From an uncultured Spirochaetaceae bacterium (lineage in GTDB: Bacteria; Spirochaetota; Spirochaetia; Sphaerochaetales; Sphaerochaetaceae), in contig CALXOL010000020.1 in the NCBI GenBank assembly GCA_944390015.1, positions 1-39,592 on the forward strand: a stretch of DNA of 39,592 bases, read 5' to 3'. Below the pieces are notes generated by a model. The model searched no databases and was not told the DNA's origin. It saw nothing but the letters and a program-made list of their open reading frames with translations. Both the position numbers and the translations under genes were made by a program. Position 1 is the stretch's first letter; every line of letters begins with the position of its first letter. Positions 16,454 to 25,107 of the stretch are shown here, one piece after another.

Positions 16454-19330
16454 ATGGTTATAAACGTAAAAATCAATGGTAAGAACGTAAGACTTGAAAG
16501 TGAGGCTCTAAAGGATTTGAGAAGCGTCCTCTATGCTGCTGGATATAATTCAGTAAGGGACAGTGATGACAGGGAGGGCTTTACAGGAAGTGATACCATC
16601 ATATTCAACTCCCGTCTGATGTACTCGAATTTTATTCCATTCTTCAGAGCGGATGGGGCTGAGATTTATACGGCCGAGTCTCTTTTGAAGAACAGGAAGA
16701 TCAATGATGTGCAGCAGGCAATGGTGGATGCGGGCATCGTGCAGAGTGCATACAATTCACCTGCGGCGGCGCTCATTCTTACCTTTCTTCTTGAGAAGAA
16801 TCCAGATGCGACAAGAACCGATGTGCGTGAAGCACTCTCAGGCCTTTTTGTCCGTGATGCAGGATATGAGCATTATTATCTGGCAGTAAGACTTGTTCAG
16901 GAGAAAAGGAGATATGGAGAGTATAAGAGCATCGTGTCCCCGTCATTCAGAGATAACCTGACTTATGTCGGAAAACCTACGGGAAAGATAGATGGGGAAG
17001 CTCTCGTCTCTGGTGAGCGGGTCTTTGTCGAGGATAAGGTTCTTCCTGGATACAGCGTTCTTAGGGTTTTGAGGAGCCCTTATGCTCATGCTTATATCAA
17101 GAGCATAGATACATCCGAAGCGGAGGCTCTTGAAGGTGTTGATACCGTCATTACATGTTTTAACTGTCCTGATGTGTATTATATGCAGGCTGGACAAGGA
17201 AATCCCGAGCCAAGTCCTCATGACAGAAGGCTTTTAAACAGGAAAGTACGGCATGTCGGAGACCGTGTCGCAGCCGTAGTTGCGGACAACGATGAAATAG
17301 CAGAGAAGGCTTTATCTCTTATCAAGGTTGAGTATGAGCCCCTTGATGCTGTCTTTACAGTAGAGGAGGCCATGGCTGAAGGCGCTCCCCTTGTTCATAA
17401 TGGAATAGTGGAGTATCGCTCAGGAGCCCCGGAGGATTTAGATGAGTACAATAAGAACGCCAATCCGCTGGATGGAAAGGTCATCTACCAATTTCCACTC
17501 CATGGGGATATCAGGAAGAATATAGCAGCGGGAGCGCACGGAGGAATAGGCGACATCGAGAAAGGTTTTGCCGAAGCCGATGCCATCGTTGATTCGACTT
17601 ATCAGACAAGTCAGGTACAGTGTACTCCTCTTGAGCCCCATGTATGCTATACGCGTCTTGAGAACGGGCGCTTAGTAATCCATGCATCCACGCAGGTCCC
17701 GTACCATGTGAGAAGAATCGTATCATGGGTTTGTCAGATTCCTGAGCATAAGATCCATGTGATAAAAGAAAGGGTCGGTGGAGGATATGGCAGTAAGCAG
17801 GATATCCTGGTTGAGGATCTTGCGGGCTATGCCACATGGATCACGGGTAAGAGTGTTTATTACAGGAATTCTAGGGAAGAGGAGTTCTGGGCGAATTCCA
17901 CACGCCATCCGATGAGGGTAAGAGTCAAGATGGGTGGAAAGAAGGATGGAACGATTACAGCGATCTACATGGATGTAAGGGCGAATACAGGTCCTTATGG
18001 GAACCATTGTCTTACGGTTCCTATGAACGCATCGAGTAAGACTCTTCCTATCTTTGCCGTTGAGAACATGTATTATGATCTTCTGACGTATTATACCAAC
18101 ATACCTCCTACGGGAGCCTATCAGGGATATGGTGCGCCAAAGGGATATTTCGGAATCATCAGTGCGATGGGAGAGCTTGCAATGAAGCTTGGCATAGATC
18201 CTCTCCTGATGGCAAAGAAGAATATCGTGCACTCAGGCTACATGCTTGAAATCCTCAAAGGGCTAGGAGAGGGAAGAGAAGGCACTGTGGTTCCTGTCGG
18301 TTCCTGCGGTCTTGAAGAGGCCCTTGATAAGGGTGCATCCATGATGGACTGGGGTAAGAAGGAGGTTTCTGAAGATCCTGATTGGGCTATCGGAAAGGGA
18401 TTTGCGATGATTCAGCAGGGCTCCGGACTGCCGGGACTTGACCACTCAAATGCCCAGGTGAAGCTTGTAGCCGACGGAACTTTCCTAGTCTTGTCAGGCG
18501 GGGCAGACATTGGAACCGGACTTGATACGATAAGCGCCAAGTGCTGTGCTGAGATAATGAAATGCCCGCTAGAGGATGTCTCCGTTGTCTCTGGAGATAC
18601 CGACTCCTGTCTTTTTGATACCGGCGCGTATGCATCCAGTGGTACGTACTTCAGCGGTAACGCATCATTGAATGCGACAAAAGATCTCAAGAAGAAGGTC
18701 ATCAAGGAGGCTTCCCTCCAGATGAATGAGGATGAGGCGGATCTTGAACTTGAATATCCGGGAAAGGTCGTTTCTAAAAAGAGTGGTAAGGAGCTAAGTT
18801 ACAAGGATCTTATTCATACGGCTCTTGCAGGTGATGGACGTGGTGCTATAGTAGGTACGGGATGCTTCGTAACTCCTAATTTCGCAGTTCCTTACGGTGC
18901 GCATTTTGCTCAGGTCGCTGTCAATAAGAAGACTGGAAAGGTGAAGGTGCTGAAGTTCTATGCGCTTCAGGATGCGGGTACTCCGATTAACCCGGAGCTT
19001 GCACTCTGTCAGATGTACGGGGCTGTGCAGAAGAGCATCGGGCATACGCTTTATGAGAACATGGTACTCGATAAGAGTGGAAAGTGTATTAACGGTAATT
19101 TCACCGATTATGGAGCACCAATGATTGAGGAGGCTCCAGAGGATTTCAAAGCGGTGCTTATAGATGTTAATGACCAGTATGGCCCGTTTGGTGCAAAATC
19201 GATTTCAGAGATTGCTACAAATGGCGCAGCTCCTGCCATTGCCATGGCTATTGCCGATGCCGTAGGAGTGTGGGTGCGGTCCTGGCCTATAACACCGGAG
19301 AAGATATTGAAGGAGATGGGGAAGATCTAG
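16454..19330 (+). CDS. xdhD: Selenium-dependent-type molybdenum hydroxylase, XdhD family
   Basis: 958 aa, nearly the length of E. coli XdhD (956). The first ~155 residues have the order of a 2Fe-2S subunit (NVKINGKNVRLE, then VQQAMVDAGIVQSAYNSPAA, then ALSGLFVRDAGYEH), but every cluster cysteine is replaced. The rest is a full molybdopterin subunit: KERVGGGYGSKQDI, GAYQGYGAPKGYF, GGADIGTGLDT, and the catalytic Glu in GPFGAKSISEI. Purine-binding residues differ from XdhA: Q449 stands for Glu802 and L531 for Arg880 of bovine XDH. Family knowledge links XdhD to the ygeW purine catabolism region of E. coli. The substrate is probably not xanthine itself. GGAGG precedes the ATG. Confidence 0.88.
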   Translation: MVINVKINGKNVRLESEALKDLRSVLYAAGYNSVRDSDDREGFTGSDTIIFNSRLMYSNFIPFFRADGAEIYTAESLLKNRKINDVQQAMVDAGIVQSAYNSPAAALILTFLLEKNPDATRTDVREALSGLFVRDAGYEHYYLAVRLVQEKRRYGEYKSIVSPSFRDNLTYVGKPTGKIDGEALVSGERVFVEDKVLPGYSVLRVLRSPYAHAYIKSIDTSEAEALEGVDTVITCFNCPDVYYMQAGQGNPEPSPHDRRLLNRKVRHVGDRVAAVVADNDEIAEKALSLIKVEYEPLDAVFTVEEAMAEGAPLVHNGIVEYRSGAPEDLDEYNKNANPLDGKVIYQFPLHGDIRKNIAAGAHGGIGDIEKGFAEADAIVDSTYQTSQVQCTPLEPHVCYTRLENGRLVIHASTQVPYHVRRIVSWVCQIPEHKIHVIKERVGGGYGSKQDILVEDLAGYATWITGKSVYYRNSREEEFWANSTRHPMRVRVKMGGKKDGTITAIYMDVRANTGPYGNHCLTVPMNASSKTLPIFAVENMYYDLLTYYTNIPPTGAYQGYGAPKGYFGIISAMGELAMKLGIDPLLMAKKNIVHSGYMLEILKGLGEGREGTVVPVGSCGLEEALDKGASMMDWGKKEVSEDPDWAIGKGFAMIQQGSGLPGLDHSNAQVKLVADGTFLVLSGGADIGTGLDTISAKCCAEIMKCPLEDVSVVSGDTDSCLFDTGAYASSGTYFSGNASLNATKDLKKKVIKEASLQMNEDEADLELEYPGKVVSKKSGKELSYKDLIHTALAGDGRGAIVGTGCFVTPNFAVPYGAHFAQVAVNKKTGKVKVLKFYALQDAGTPINPELALCQMYGAVQKSIGHTLYENMVLDKSGKCINGNFTDYGAPMIEEAPEDFKAVLIDVNDQYGPFGAKSISEIATNGAAPAIAMAIADAVGVWVRSWPITPEKILKEMGKI

Positions 19331-19866
19331 GCATTCTTCATCATCAGGGTAATCTTATCTTCAATTACTTTCAAATCAACATCCCTCTCTTCTATGGCAT
19401 AATAGAGGAGGGGGATTACTATTAGAGATGAGATCATGTTCTCAATCATCTCGTTTTCAGTTGAATACTCACATATGGAGTTTGCCTCCAAGTAGTATTT
19501 TACGGCATTAAGTATCTTTTCAAAGTAGGAAAAGCGGTTCTGAGAGGCTATCATGGCTTTTACAGCCTTCCTGTTTTCCGCAAAGAATGAGAAAAGATGC
19601 TCTATGAACATGCTTAGCTTCTCATCACCTTCAAATTCGAGGATATCCCTTATCGCCTCATTCTCAATAGCCTCATATACATCCTCAATCCTGTCATAGT
19701 ATGCATAGAAGGTCGTCCTCTCAACACCTGCTCTTTCGACAGCTGTTCTTACCGATATGTTTTCATTATTTTCAGAAAGCATTGCGATAACGGCATCCTG
19801 TATCTTGTACTCGGCGGAGGTGATGTTCTTTTTTAAGTTTTTCCTGATGTAAGAATAGCGGTTCAT
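19327..19866 (-). CDS. TetR/AcrR-family transcriptional regulator
   Basis: 179 aa with an N-terminal TetR helix-turn-helix (SVRTAVERAGVERTTFYAYY, then IEDVYEAIENE). The C-terminal ligand/dimer domain is all helical and has no motif that names a ligand. A strong GGGAGG precedes ATG 19866. It lies 12 bp downstream of the helicase gene and is probably the last gene of the minus-strand desulfurase-xdhC-helicase transcript. It converges on xdhD with a 4-bp overlap. Control of the neighbouring selenium and molybdenum genes is possible but is inferred from position only. Confidence 0.85.
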   Translation of the reverse strand: MNRYSYIRKNLKKNITSAEYKIQDAVIAMLSENNENISVRTAVERAGVERTTFYAYYDRIEDVYEAIENEAIRDILEFEGDEKLSMFIEHLFSFFAENRKAVKAMIASQNRFSYFEKILNAVKYYLEANSICEYSTENEMIENMISSLIVIPLLYYAIEERDVDLKVIEDKITLMMKNA

Positions 19867-19878
19867 TTTATCCTCCCT

Positions 19879-21879
19879 TTATGTGAAATCCAGATCATCG
19901 AGGATGTTGTAAGAGTTTGAATCTCCTTTGAAGAAATCTCCTTCAAAAGAATTCTCACCAGCTACGTTCACCATCGTGACCAGGCTCAAGTCGAAATTAT
20001 TTAGAAAATATGGACACTTCGAGCTTTCAAGCTCGTACGCTCTTATACTCTTCGTGTTCCTCATTATGTATAAATCATCTTTTGCTCTCGTAAGTGCGAC
20101 ATAGAGGCATCTTCTCTCCTCTTCGACCTCATCCGGTCCGTCGGCATATGCTCTTTCTGTCGGGAAGGCATAAGGTGATACATCAAGGACGAAACAGATG
20201 TTGCTCTCAAGCCCTTTTGCAGAGTGGATTGTTGATAGAATTACATAATCATCCGTACTCTCATCTTTTCTCATGGTCTCCTCAAGGCGCGGAGAGAGAA
20301 CGAAATCCGATATGAACGACTCAAGGCTCTCTGCTCTCTCTGCAAGGGAGAAAAGAATCTCGAAATCCTTTTTCCTATAGGCCCATTCATCCTTATACAG
20401 TAGGCTCAGTCTCTCTTCCAAGGCTTTATAAGATGCCTTTACTGCACTGAGCGCATTACTCCTATTTTCATTTATGCTGCTTAGAGTATTAATGATGACA
20501 TCTGGTGCCTTATTGAGTTTCAGGGCTCTTATCGCAGCCTCCGCATGTTCTTCATTTCTGACAGCTTCAATGTATTTCAGTGCACTCTTTTCCCCTATGC
20601 CTCTGAATAGGGTTAGAAATCGCATCCATGCTATCTCATCATGGATATTGAGGATGACCCGGATAGGAGAGAGGACATCCCTTATGTGCTTTGATTCCAT
20701 CAGCGAGCTTCCTCCGTAAAGTCTGTATGGTACGTCACGTTCGATGCATACGGCCTCAACCCTTCTTAACCCCATGACTGTACGGGAGAGTACCATGTGA
20801 TCTGCCCACTCATGCTCCTGAGTTGATATGTCCTCCATGATTTTGTCAACGATGAAATTCGCTTCCTCATATCCGTTATCGGTATGTACCAGCTTGGGCT
20901 TTCTTTCGCTTCTTCCTTTTTTTGCTATGAGTTCCTTATCGTAGTTGAGCGGACTCTGTCCTAAAAGCCAGTTAGATACTGCAAGGATCTCTGAATAGCT
21001 GCGGTAGTTCGTCCTGAGCTTATATACCTTGGATTCGGGAACGAGGGATATGAAGCTGTGTATGCTTTTGAAGTCAGAGCCGCGGAAGGCATAGATCGAC
21101 TGCGCATCATCCCCCACTGCGTATATGTGTGAATTCTCATAGAATGAAGATAAAAGGTCGTATTGCAGTGGGTTGGTATCCTGCATCTCATCTATGAGGA
21201 TGTGCTCATATCGTCTTGATATGTACTCTCTCGCCTTATCATTGCTCCTAAGGGTTCTTGCAACAGTATATAATAGATCATCGTAGTCGAGATACCTATG
21301 AGAGGTTTTGTAGCGTACGTATGCCTCTATTGCATTACGGTAATGCACGCCATATCTTTTTATGTACTCTTCAAGCTCTGCTTCTGGGTATGTTCTTCTA
21401 AGCTTGACTCTGATTGCCTCACTCAGGCTTTTCTTTGTATTCACCATGAATGAGTAGACATCGTGGACATCCTTGCCTTTTATGGGAAGAGGGGATTTTT
21501 CATTACGGGGAAATGTGTAGCGGAAGATGCTCTCAGCATCATCCTCATCGATTAGGGAGTAGGAGCTTTCCTTGAAAATTCCCGGATTGCTTTTTATAAG
21601 CTCGTAGCACCATGAGTGGAAGGTCTGTCCCGTGAGCGAGGATTTTTCCTTTATGCTTATCTCCCCCTTTACCCTTTCTGCGATCTCCCTTGCGCTCTTT
21701 CGTGTAAAGGAGAGTATGAGTATCCTCTCCGGGCGTACTCCTTTTTCCAAAAGGTACGCGGCTCGGGAGATTATTACACGTGTCTTGCCGCTACCGGCCC
21801 CCGCAAGAACGAGGATGTGCTTATCCTCGGCTGTGACAGCAGCCCTCTGCTCCTCGTTAAGATTCTCCAAATATCCCAT
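19879..21879 (-). CDS. UvrD/Rep/PcrA-type superfamily 1A DNA helicase
   Basis: 666-aa ATP-dependent 3'-5' helicase, probably for repair or replication restart. Motifs are in order: Q motif LNEEQRAAVTA, Walker A AGAGSGKTRV, LSFTRKSAREIAERV, Walker B LIDEMQDTNP, motif III VGDDAQSIYAFRGSD, LRTNYRS, STIHSAKGLE and YVALTRAKDDLYI. It is somewhat shorter than UvrD or PcrA (about 720-740 aa), with an acidic C-terminal tail instead of a long extension. It has no obvious functional link to the XdhC factor gene 33 bp upstream on the same strand. No Shine-Dalgarno precedes ATG 21879. Confidence 0.9.
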   Translation of the reverse strand: MGYLENLNEEQRAAVTAEDKHILVLAGAGSGKTRVIISRAAYLLEKGVRPERILILSFTRKSAREIAERVKGEISIKEKSSLTGQTFHSWCYELIKSNPGIFKESSYSLIDEDDAESIFRYTFPRNEKSPLPIKGKDVHDVYSFMVNTKKSLSEAIRVKLRRTYPEAELEEYIKRYGVHYRNAIEAYVRYKTSHRYLDYDDLLYTVARTLRSNDKAREYISRRYEHILIDEMQDTNPLQYDLLSSFYENSHIYAVGDDAQSIYAFRGSDFKSIHSFISLVPESKVYKLRTNYRSYSEILAVSNWLLGQSPLNYDKELIAKKGRSERKPKLVHTDNGYEEANFIVDKIMEDISTQEHEWADHMVLSRTVMGLRRVEAVCIERDVPYRLYGGSSLMESKHIRDVLSPIRVILNIHDEIAWMRFLTLFRGIGEKSALKYIEAVRNEEHAEAAIRALKLNKAPDVIINTLSSINENRSNALSAVKASYKALEERLSLLYKDEWAYRKKDFEILFSLAERAESLESFISDFVLSPRLEETMRKDESTDDYVILSTIHSAKGLESNICFVLDVSPYAFPTERAYADGPDEVEEERRCLYVALTRAKDDLYIMRNTKSIRAYELESSKCPYFLNNFDLSLVTMVNVAGENSFEGDFFKGDSNSYNILDDLDFT

Positions 21880-21912
21880 AAAAGACAGAATAGCACATAT
21901 GGTGGAAAATTA

Positions 21913-22854
21913 TTACATAATTAAGCGGAACATCACTTTTGTCTTTCCACCACAGGCCATGTTGAGAGCCCCGTCTTTCTCCAGATTGAAATCCAGAATT
22001 CTGAATTTCTCATTGTTCTTGAGCATCTTCCTTGCTTCTTTTATGCATTCGACTTCAATAGCTCCTCCGCCTATTGTGGAGAATACGTCGCTCTCTGTTA
22101 CCGCCATCTCCACTCCTTGCTCTCTAGGCCCTGAGCCCTCTTTCTCTACGATTCTCACAAGTATCGTTTTATCCTCATTACATTGAAGATAATCCAGCAT
22201 TGACGAATCGATTGTTATCTGTCTTTTGTCCTCTCTGAATGTTTTTATGACCTCGGCAAGAATTGAGATGGCTATCTCTTGAGGGCTTTGTGCGTTTATA
22301 TCCATTCCAATCGGGGCATGAACACTCTTTAGGAGTTCTTTATCTATTCCTCTTTTTTCCAAGTTGGAGTATGTAAGCTCTATTTTCTTCCTGCTTCCGA
22401 TCATACCCACATAGCGTGATCTGTACTTACTCAGTACGTAATAAAGAGCTTCCTCATCCCATTTGTGCCCATGGGTGAAGATAAGGAAATAAGGGTTATC
22501 AAAAGAGTATTGCTTCTGGAAGATCTTATCATAATCTTCAATTATTATTTCAGCTTTTGCATAAAGCTCGTCATCTGCTATGTTTTTCCTGTCATCAAAG
22601 ATGATGAGTGGGAATTCCAGTGCTTCAGATATCCTGTAGATGCTCTTTCCGATGTGCCCGAAACCAAAGAGCACGAGAGTGGGGCGCATTGATATTATCT
22701 CCTCGCTGTAGATGGATGGCTCATCGTATCCGCTTGTGCTGAGGATGAGAGAGCCGTCCCTGTATAGCCCTTCTTCTCCCGTTTCGAGGTCTGTGATCCT
22801 TTTTAATGCCCCTTTTTCAAGAAGTTTTTTCAACTCGCTATAATATCTTCTCAT
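21913..22854 (-). CDS. XdhC/CoxI-family molybdenum hydroxylase maturation factor, inverted domain order
   Basis: 313-aa accessory protein thought to bind the molybdenum cofactor, mature it (sulfuration or selenation) and insert it into the hydroxylase. Two family domains are present in the reverse of the usual order. The Rossmann domain comes first (about residues 58-205: LFGFGHIGKS, FTHGHKWDEEAL, GMIGSRKK and APIGMDINAQSPQEIA). The XdhC/CoxI domain is last (about 228-313: EGSGPREQGVEM, STIGGGAIEVE and MACGGK). In proteins such as B. subtilis PucA the CoxI domain is N-terminal. It overlaps the upstream desulfurase gene by 4 bp and has a GAGGAG Shine-Dalgarno. Its partners should be the XdhA and XdhD enzymes. 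Confidence 0.83.
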   Translation of the reverse strand: MRRYYSELKKLLEKGALKRITDLETGEEGLYRDGSLILSTSGYDEPSIYSEEIISMRPTLVLFGFGHIGKSIYRISEALEFPLIIFDDRKNIADDELYAKAEIIIEDYDKIFQKQYSFDNPYFLIFTHGHKWDEEALYYVLSKYRSRYVGMIGSRKKIELTYSNLEKRGIDKELLKSVHAPIGMDINAQSPQEIAISILAEVIKTFREDKRQITIDSSMLDYLQCNEDKTILVRIVEKEGSGPREQGVEMAVTESDVFSTIGGGAIEVECIKEARKMLKNNEKFRILDFNLEKDGALNMACGGKTKVMFRLIM

Positions 22855-23978
22855 CTCGTCTCCTCTCTTATGGCCTCTAATGTCTCTTCTATCTCATCAT
22901 TTTTTGTAAACGGTCCCGGTGAGAGCCTGATAGTCCCCTCAGGGTAGGTTCCAATGACCTTGTGCGCGGTTGCTGCGCAGTGCAGGCCGACCCTGGTTTC
23001 TATCTGATGGCGCTCAAGAAGCCGCTCTGCAAGAATTGCGTTATCCATGTTTTTCGCACTTATGCTGATTGCCGCATTCCTTTTTTCACTTTTATCGCCG
23101 AAAACTGTTATTCCATCTATGGATAGAAGTCCGCTAAGTAGGTGAATGATATTCCTCTTCTCTTTTTCTCTTAATTCTTTTAAGTGCTTTTTTACATAGC
23201 TGACACTCTCATAAAGTCCATAAAGACCGGGAAGATTGCGTGTGCCCGATTCAAACTTGTCGGGGAAAATCTCTGGTTGTGAAAAACTCTCAGAGAAGCT
23301 TCCCGTCCCTCCGGTATATAGGGGTTTGAGCCTCTGGGCAAACTCCTTTGTCGCAACGAACCCTCCGGTTCCCTCAGGCCCTAAGAGCCCCTTATGTCCT
23401 GAAAAACATAGAGCGCTTATTTTCCACTCGTCCATTTTGATGTCCACATAGGGCAGGGCCTGTGCCGTGTCTATTATCAGGGGGAGTTTCAATTCATCTG
23501 CTATCGATGATAGCTTTTCAACATCTTCAATCACACCTGTCACATTTGATGCGATGGAGAATACTATCGCCTTCGTGTTCTTCTTTTTTAGCGCTGGTAT
23601 ATCGTCAAGATTGTTTCTTCCACTCTTATCGGCTCCTGTCGTGGAGTAGTCAAGTCCGATTGAGCTTATTGTCCTCATTACGGCGTTATGCTCAGTAGCG
23701 GATGTTATGACATGATCCCCTTCTGATAGAAAACCACGCATGACTGTGTTTATCGATTCTGTGAGTCCTGAGTTCAGAAAGACCGTATCCTCTCCACAGT
23801 GCCCGATGAGCTCTGAAATCTCCATTCTCAGGCTTATCATGTCGTTTACAGTCTCATAGCTTTTCTCACTTGTCGTTCTGTTTATGTTCCTTCCATTCTT
23901 TGAGAGAAAGTCGAATACTCTTTCAGCTACCCCTGGCGCTTTTGGAAAACTCGTAGAGGAATTATCTAGGTAAATCAT
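22851..23978 (-). CDS. EF2568-type cysteine desulfurase of the selenium-molybdenum cofactor cluster
   Basis: 375-aa class V aminotransferase-fold PLP enzyme. It begins MIYLDNSSTSFPKAPGV, has the PLP lysine in FSGHKGLLGPEGTGG, LYTGGTGSFSE, ESGTRNLPG, and a late Cys in RVGLHCAATAHK. These are markers of the EF2568/SufS-like family that accompanies selenium-dependent molybdenum hydroxylase genes, where it may deliver sulfur or selenium. I start it at ATG 23978 because the longer frame (24002) begins inside a good promoter, 6 nt past whose -10 the internal ATG lies. It is coupled by overlap to the XdhC-type factor. It is divergent from yedE. Confidence 0.87.
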   Translation of the reverse strand: MIYLDNSSTSFPKAPGVAERVFDFLSKNGRNINRTTSEKSYETVNDMISLRMEISELIGHCGEDTVFLNSGLTESINTVMRGFLSEGDHVITSATEHNAVMRTISSIGLDYSTTGADKSGRNNLDDIPALKKKNTKAIVFSIASNVTGVIEDVEKLSSIADELKLPLIIDTAQALPYVDIKMDEWKISALCFSGHKGLLGPEGTGGFVATKEFAQRLKPLYTGGTGSFSESFSQPEIFPDKFESGTRNLPGLYGLYESVSYVKKHLKELREKEKRNIIHLLSGLLSIDGITVFGDKSEKRNAAISISAKNMDNAILAERLLERHQIETRVGLHCAATAHKVIGTYPEGTIRLSPGPFTKNDEIEETLEAIREETR

Positions 23979-23984
23979 AGGAAC

Positions 23985-24014
23985 AGTATAACGCTTTTCC
24001 ATTGCATGTGTAAA
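23985..24014 (-). promoter_or_regulatory. Candidate leaderless promoter of the desulfurase-xdhC-helicase-tetR unit
   Basis: On the minus strand: TTTACA (24009-24014, 5/6), an 18-nt spacer and TATACT (23985-23990, 5/6), then 6 nt to ATG 23978. No Shine-Dalgarno is seen. It overlaps the divergent yedE promoter region. Confidence 0.55.
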
Positions 24015-24030
24015 AACATAATGGTAAGAT
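24002..24030 (+). promoter_or_regulatory. Weak candidate promoter of the yedE-yedF-DUF3343-selD operon
   Basis: TTGCAT (24002-24007), a 17-nt spacer and TAAGAT (24025-24030, 4/6), then 6 nt to ATG 24037. There is no Shine-Dalgarno. The match is weak, but its placement repeats the pattern seen at other genes here. Confidence 0.35.
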
Positions 24031-24036
24031 TAACTC

Positions 24037-25107
24037 ATGATTTCATCTTTTAAGGAAAAAAGGAATTTAGCTATCACCGGTGCACTCATCGGTGTGGTAG
24101 CAATCGTTCTGATGGTTTTGGGAAATCCCGGTAACATGGGTTTCTGTATCGCATGTTTCATCCGTGACATCGCAGGATCTCTGAGCCTTCATAATACGGC
24201 AATAGTCCAGTATATGCGTCCTGAGATTATCGGAATCGTTCTTGGTGCGTTCATAATCAGTGTCATCAAAGGGGAGTTCAAGCCGAGAGCTGGAAGTGCT
24301 CCAATCATGCGTTTCGTTTTAGGCTTTTTCATGATGGTGGGGGCACTCGTGTTCCTGGGCTGTCCGCTGAGGATGGTTCTGCGCCTTGCAGCAGGGGATA
24401 TGAATGCTTTTATAGGACTTCTGGGTTTCATTACGGGAATCGCCATAGGTTCGTTTTTCCTTAATAACGGCTTTTCGTTAGGGAGGGCGCATGATGTGGA
24501 TAGAATTGAAGGTGCGGTATTTCCTTTTATAAATATCGTCCTGCTTTTCATCCTTCTTTTCTTCCCATCCCTCTTAAAGTTCAGTGAATCTGGGCCTGGA
24601 AGCATGCATGCTCCCATCGTCATATCTCTCCTTGTCGCCCTTATCGTCGGAATGGCGGCGCAGCGTACAAGGCTCTGCATGGCAGGTGGTATAAGGGATA
24701 TCTTCCTGATAAAGGATTTCACGCTAATAACGGGTTTTGTCTTCATTTTCATTGCAGCCCTTATCTCAAATATTGCTATTGGGAATTTCCATCTCGGTTT
24801 CGCAGACCAGCCTGTTGCTCATGATAAACATCTTTGGAATTTCCTCTCGATGGCACTTGTCGGCCTCTCTGCTGCGATGCTTGGAGGCTGTCCTCTCAGA
24901 CAGTTGATCCTAGCGGGAGAAGGGAACAGCGACAGTGCTGTAACTGTACTTGGTATGCTCATTGGAGCTGCGTTCAGCCATAATGCTGGAGCTGCATCTT
25001 CTGCAGGTACAGGTCCTGCGATGATTGGAAAGGTGAGTGTGGTAGTCGGTCTCGTATTCTGCTTGGCCTTGGCTGCCGTGATAACCAGAAAAAGGAGTAG
25101 ACAATGA
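24037..25107 (+). CDS. yedE: YedE-family putative selenium transporter
   Basis: 356-aa inner-membrane protein with about ten hydrophobic helices in two YeeE/YedE repeats. Paired Gly-Cys motifs typical of the family are GFCIACFIRDIAG and LGCPLRMVLR in the first half, TRLCMAGGIRD and GGCPLRQLIL in the second. The YeeE relative transports thiosulfate. The YedE subgroup next to selD and yedF is proposed to import selenium compounds, which is a family inference and not a measured substrate here. It starts a four-gene operon with overlapping junctions. Confidence 0.85.
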   Translation: MISSFKEKRNLAITGALIGVVAIVLMVLGNPGNMGFCIACFIRDIAGSLSLHNTAIVQYMRPEIIGIVLGAFIISVIKGEFKPRAGSAPIMRFVLGFFMMVGALVFLGCPLRMVLRLAAGDMNAFIGLLGFITGIAIGSFFLNNGFSLGRAHDVDRIEGAVFPFINIVLLFILLFFPSLLKFSESGPGSMHAPIVISLLVALIVGMAAQRTRLCMAGGIRDIFLIKDFTLITGFVFIFIAALISNIAIGNFHLGFADQPVAHDKHLWNFLSMALVGLSAAMLGGCPLRQLILAGEGNSDSAVTVLGMLIGAAFSHNAGAASSAGTGPAMIGKVSVVVGLVFCLALAAVITRKRSRQ

